DNA from: Tamarix chinensis
Taxonomy: Eukaryota; Streptophyta; Magnoliopsida; Caryophyllales; Tamaricaceae
Direction of reading: 5' to 3'
Length of the DNA stretch: 64,000 nt
Assembly (NCBI GenBank): GCA_030549775.1
Contig: CM060181.1
Location: 50,102,218 to 50,166,217 of the forward strand
Shown one piece after another: positions 61,754 through 64,000 of the stretch. A program made the translations under genes and the position numbers. The notes below the pieces were generated by a model. The model did no database searches, was not told the origin of the DNA, and saw nothing but the letters and a program-made list of their open reading frames with translations. The stretch's first letter is position 1. Every line of letters starts with the position of its first letter.

Positions 61754-62024
61754 CAAGCCCAGCCCAAGTATCAGGCCAACTAGACATGGGCCTAGGGCCT
61801 CAAAATTTTTAGGGGACCAAATATCAAAAAGAGATATATATTAATATGTCTTAATTTAGTTACAAAATTTCACCGTTGATGGATTGGTTGAGACATATAT
61901 AATTATTATTATTATCATAATTTGATTATCATATATGATATAGTGCCTTTTTTTTAATAGATATCAAGGACCCCAATAATTGGACCGACTGTCTAGGATA
62001 TTAAAAGACCTAAGACCGGCCCTG
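61754..62024. mobile_element. hAT-type MITE, 271 bp
   Basis: Flanked by exact 8-bp duplications TATTTATC (61746-61753 and 62025-62032). The right end, reverse complemented, is CAGGGCCGGTCTTAGG, the CAGGGCCGG-type end of many hAT elements; the left end CAAGCCCAGCCC matches it partly. Non-coding. It lies in the putative intron. Confidence 0.75.
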
Positions 62025-62483
62025 TATTTATCAATACTACTCTAACATGATTACTGATAACTAATTTATAAGCTAGCGCAATTTAATAGTGCAAGTGGAT
62101 TTAATGCATGTACACTGTAGTTTTAAAAATATTATTAATTAATAAATTTTATAGTAGCAAAGTTACGTAATCTTCTCTACAAGTTTATTTATTACAAGAG
62201 AAATAATCACGAACATATATATATGATATTTTAAGTTAGCATTCAAAATGTATTAGAGGAAAAAAAAAAAACGCAACATCCCAATCATATGATATTTTAT
62301 TATCATAAAAGGGAGGAATAAAATCAGTTGTTTTAAGCTAAAAATATTTTGTCATCGTAAATAATAACGGGAAATTGGAATAATTTTTTTTCCTCCGATC
62401 AAAGCATTCATCTTTTCTCTTTTTTATTTTATCCCAATAATACTGTATATTCTGATTCAAAACTTAAAATAAAATCTAGGTTT

Positions 62484-62587
<104 letters not shown>

Positions 62588-62601
62588 TATTAATATGCCA
62601 G

Positions 62602-62800
62602 ATTTATTTTTTATTGATAATTAAGTAAGACAAACTAAAAAATTTAAAAAATAAAAGAAAATTATAACACAAAAGATACAATAAATTTATTATTATTGAT
62701 GCTGATAGAATAAATATTATTGTTCTCTTTTGTGCCATAATTTTTTAACTTTGTATTGTTTTAGTTTTTGTTGCTTAATTATCAATAAAAAAAATTAAGT
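62602..62800. mobile_element. hairpin MITE, about 200 bp
   Basis: Two arms of about 85-90 bp are inverted copies: TTTTTTATTGATAATTAAG near 62610 mirrors CTTAATTATCAATAAAAAA near 62774, and ATTATAACACAAAAGA mirrors TCTTTTGTGCCATAAT. A 20-30 bp spacer separates them. It directly follows the AT microsatellite. Outer ends blend into AT-rich DNA, so superfamily is unclear. Confidence 0.7.
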
Positions 62801-63006
62801 ATATTAATAAATATATTTTTGTATGAATTTCGGTTTGAATTTTAGAATTTAGAATTTGGATTTGAGTGTAGAACGTTATGGATTCGACCGCCTTTCTGGC
62901 GACGATTACAAGCTTCACACTTACTCATTACGTAATAGTAGTACCACTGCTACCTTGTCCTTAATTGCTAATGAAAAAATATTGACTAATTGGTGGTACA
63001 GGATAG

Positions 63007-63178
63007 ACTGGTTCGTACTGACATGCTGCAGTTGCTGTTCATGGAACTTCAATCCTCCAACTCCAATTTTATCCAAACCGCATCAGAGTTAATCCGGCGC
63101 ATACCTCTGTTTTTTTATCATTCTTTTTGTTCGTTCGACGGACGGCTGATTCAGGCAACAAATTTCTCCCTGCCGTGA
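63007..63178 (+). CDS. hypothetical protein, putative exon 2
   Basis: After the acceptor GGATAG (63001-63006) the phase fits exon 1: the joined frame is 543 nt, 180 residues, ending TGA at 63176-63178. It encodes L-V-R-T-D-M-L-Q-L-L-F-M-E-L-Q-S-S-N-S-N-F and S-E-L-I-R-R-I-P, a likely amphipathic helix. Using the nearer TACAG acceptor shifts the frame. No family recognised; the pairing with exon 1 is inferred from phase and distance (1.8 kb intron). Confidence 0.4.
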
Positions 63179-63525
63179 CGTTCCTCTATCAGGACATTTT
63201 GCTGACTTTCCCTTTTCGTTTATCTCCACTAATTTTATTTTACTGTGATTAAAATTTTCTCAGGCATTATCATTCGAATATCTTGTATCGCTGTCGTGAA
63301 GCATTGTCATGAATTGTGTACTACTTATGAAAATTATGTATTGAGCGGGAGTTTGAATGTAAATCACGATTAAGTGCGCAAAATAAAAGTTCGCCGATGA
63401 GGTATATTGAAAATATTATGCAGCCGATGGCTCTTTGTTGTCTCCACGATCAGCCAATTTCCGTGTAACTTTTAATCATGAGGTATATTGAAAAGATTAC
63501 ATACGCTACGACTGCTCGCTTGGTT
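63179..63525. other. intergenic, no feature seen
   Basis: AT-rich, no recognised motif. AGGTATATTGAAAA occurs twice (63400 and 63481 regions). Confidence 0.4.
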
Positions 63526-63735
63526 AAGGGGTAATAGAAGTGAAAAAATTATCCCCATATTTTATATATCTTGTATAATTTAATTAAAATTAAATATTCT
63601 TTATTTAATAAATACTCATTTTAGATCTTAATTTGATCTAAAAAGGGTATTTTATTAAACACATATTTACTATTATTAAATACTTAATATAAAAGATATA
63701 AAATATGGGGGATTTTTTCCACCCTTATTACTCCA
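63526..63735. mobile_element. small inverted-repeat MITE
   Basis: The left arm AAGGGGTAATAGAAGTGAAA...CCCCATATTTTATATATCTT is mirrored by the right arm (reverse complement AATGGAGTAATAAGGGTGGA...CCCCCATATTTTATATCTT). About 210 bp, non-coding, no clear target duplication. Confidence 0.6.
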
Positions 63736-64000
63736 TTGTTTGCTAGTTTTCTTAGATTAGGGAACTAAGGCAACTACTACTGAGTGAACACATCCAAATC
63801 AATTGCAAATAAATGTACGATACTGAGGTAACTATCGAATCAACACATCTAGCTCAATTCCAAATACCAAGGTAGGGTTTTAAGGCCTTTATCGAATCAA
63901 CAATCTAAAATAGTTCCATTTATTTCCTTACGCGATAGTTACTTACATTTTAAATTACTCGAGGGGGATACAATAAACCTAGGGCCACTGAGGTAGACCC
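63736..64000. other. window end, no feature seen
   Basis: TATCGAATCAACA occurs twice (63834 and 63892 regions). No further signal. Confidence 0.4.

Overview
This is nuclear DNA from a flowering plant. The evidence is an intron-containing tRNA-Tyr, plant-specific gene families (a B3 transcription factor, an RD19-type cysteine protease, a Gag1-like clamp protein), and a dense load of plant LTR retrotransposons, CACTA and MITE elements. Species cannot be read from the sequence. Genes make up only a few percent of the window; most of it is nested, mostly non-coding retrotransposon DNA.

Layout. 1-5430: remains of a minus-strand B3-domain gene, with a decayed 4.75 kb Copia element (594-5341) inserted in one of its reading frames. 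5431-31850: a nested retrotransposon block. It holds a 4.6 kb LTR-like copy (6962-16640) split by a 5.1 kb copy (10491-15608, exact target duplication), a second host LTR-like sequence split by a 2.9 kb solo LTR (18426-21360), and a very decayed Tat-clade Gypsy polyprotein (about 22990-30497, minus strand) whose gag is split by a 4.85 kb solo LTR (25259-30104). 31850-37400: a gene island with an apparently intact minus-strand Gag1-like clamp (DUF4050) gene, a MITE and tRNA-Tyr(GTA). 37990-39930: a CACTA transposase relic. 40782-51152: a second block of related solo LTRs. 52921-59732: a minus-strand RD19-like cysteine protease gene broken by a young chromovirus (54333-59708) in exon 1 and by a one-base frameshift in exon 2. 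60827-63178: an unrecognised two-exon gene whose intron is full of MITEs and an AT microsatellite.

The large non-coding copies share termini of the form TGTAAyrCCC...GGTGTTACA. Most also share a short palindrome near TCACTTAAAGTGA, followed by degenerate tandem repeats. They look like diverged solo LTRs of one group of long-LTR retrotransposons. The window records several rounds of insertion, ending in disruption of two protein genes. Only the clamp gene, the tRNA and possibly the right-hand hypothetical gene look functional. I found no CRISPR array, operon or prokaryotic-type system, and no clearly new biochemical system. The least explained signals are the shared palindrome-plus-repeat module of the solo LTRs and an 88-bp higher-order satellite inside one of them.
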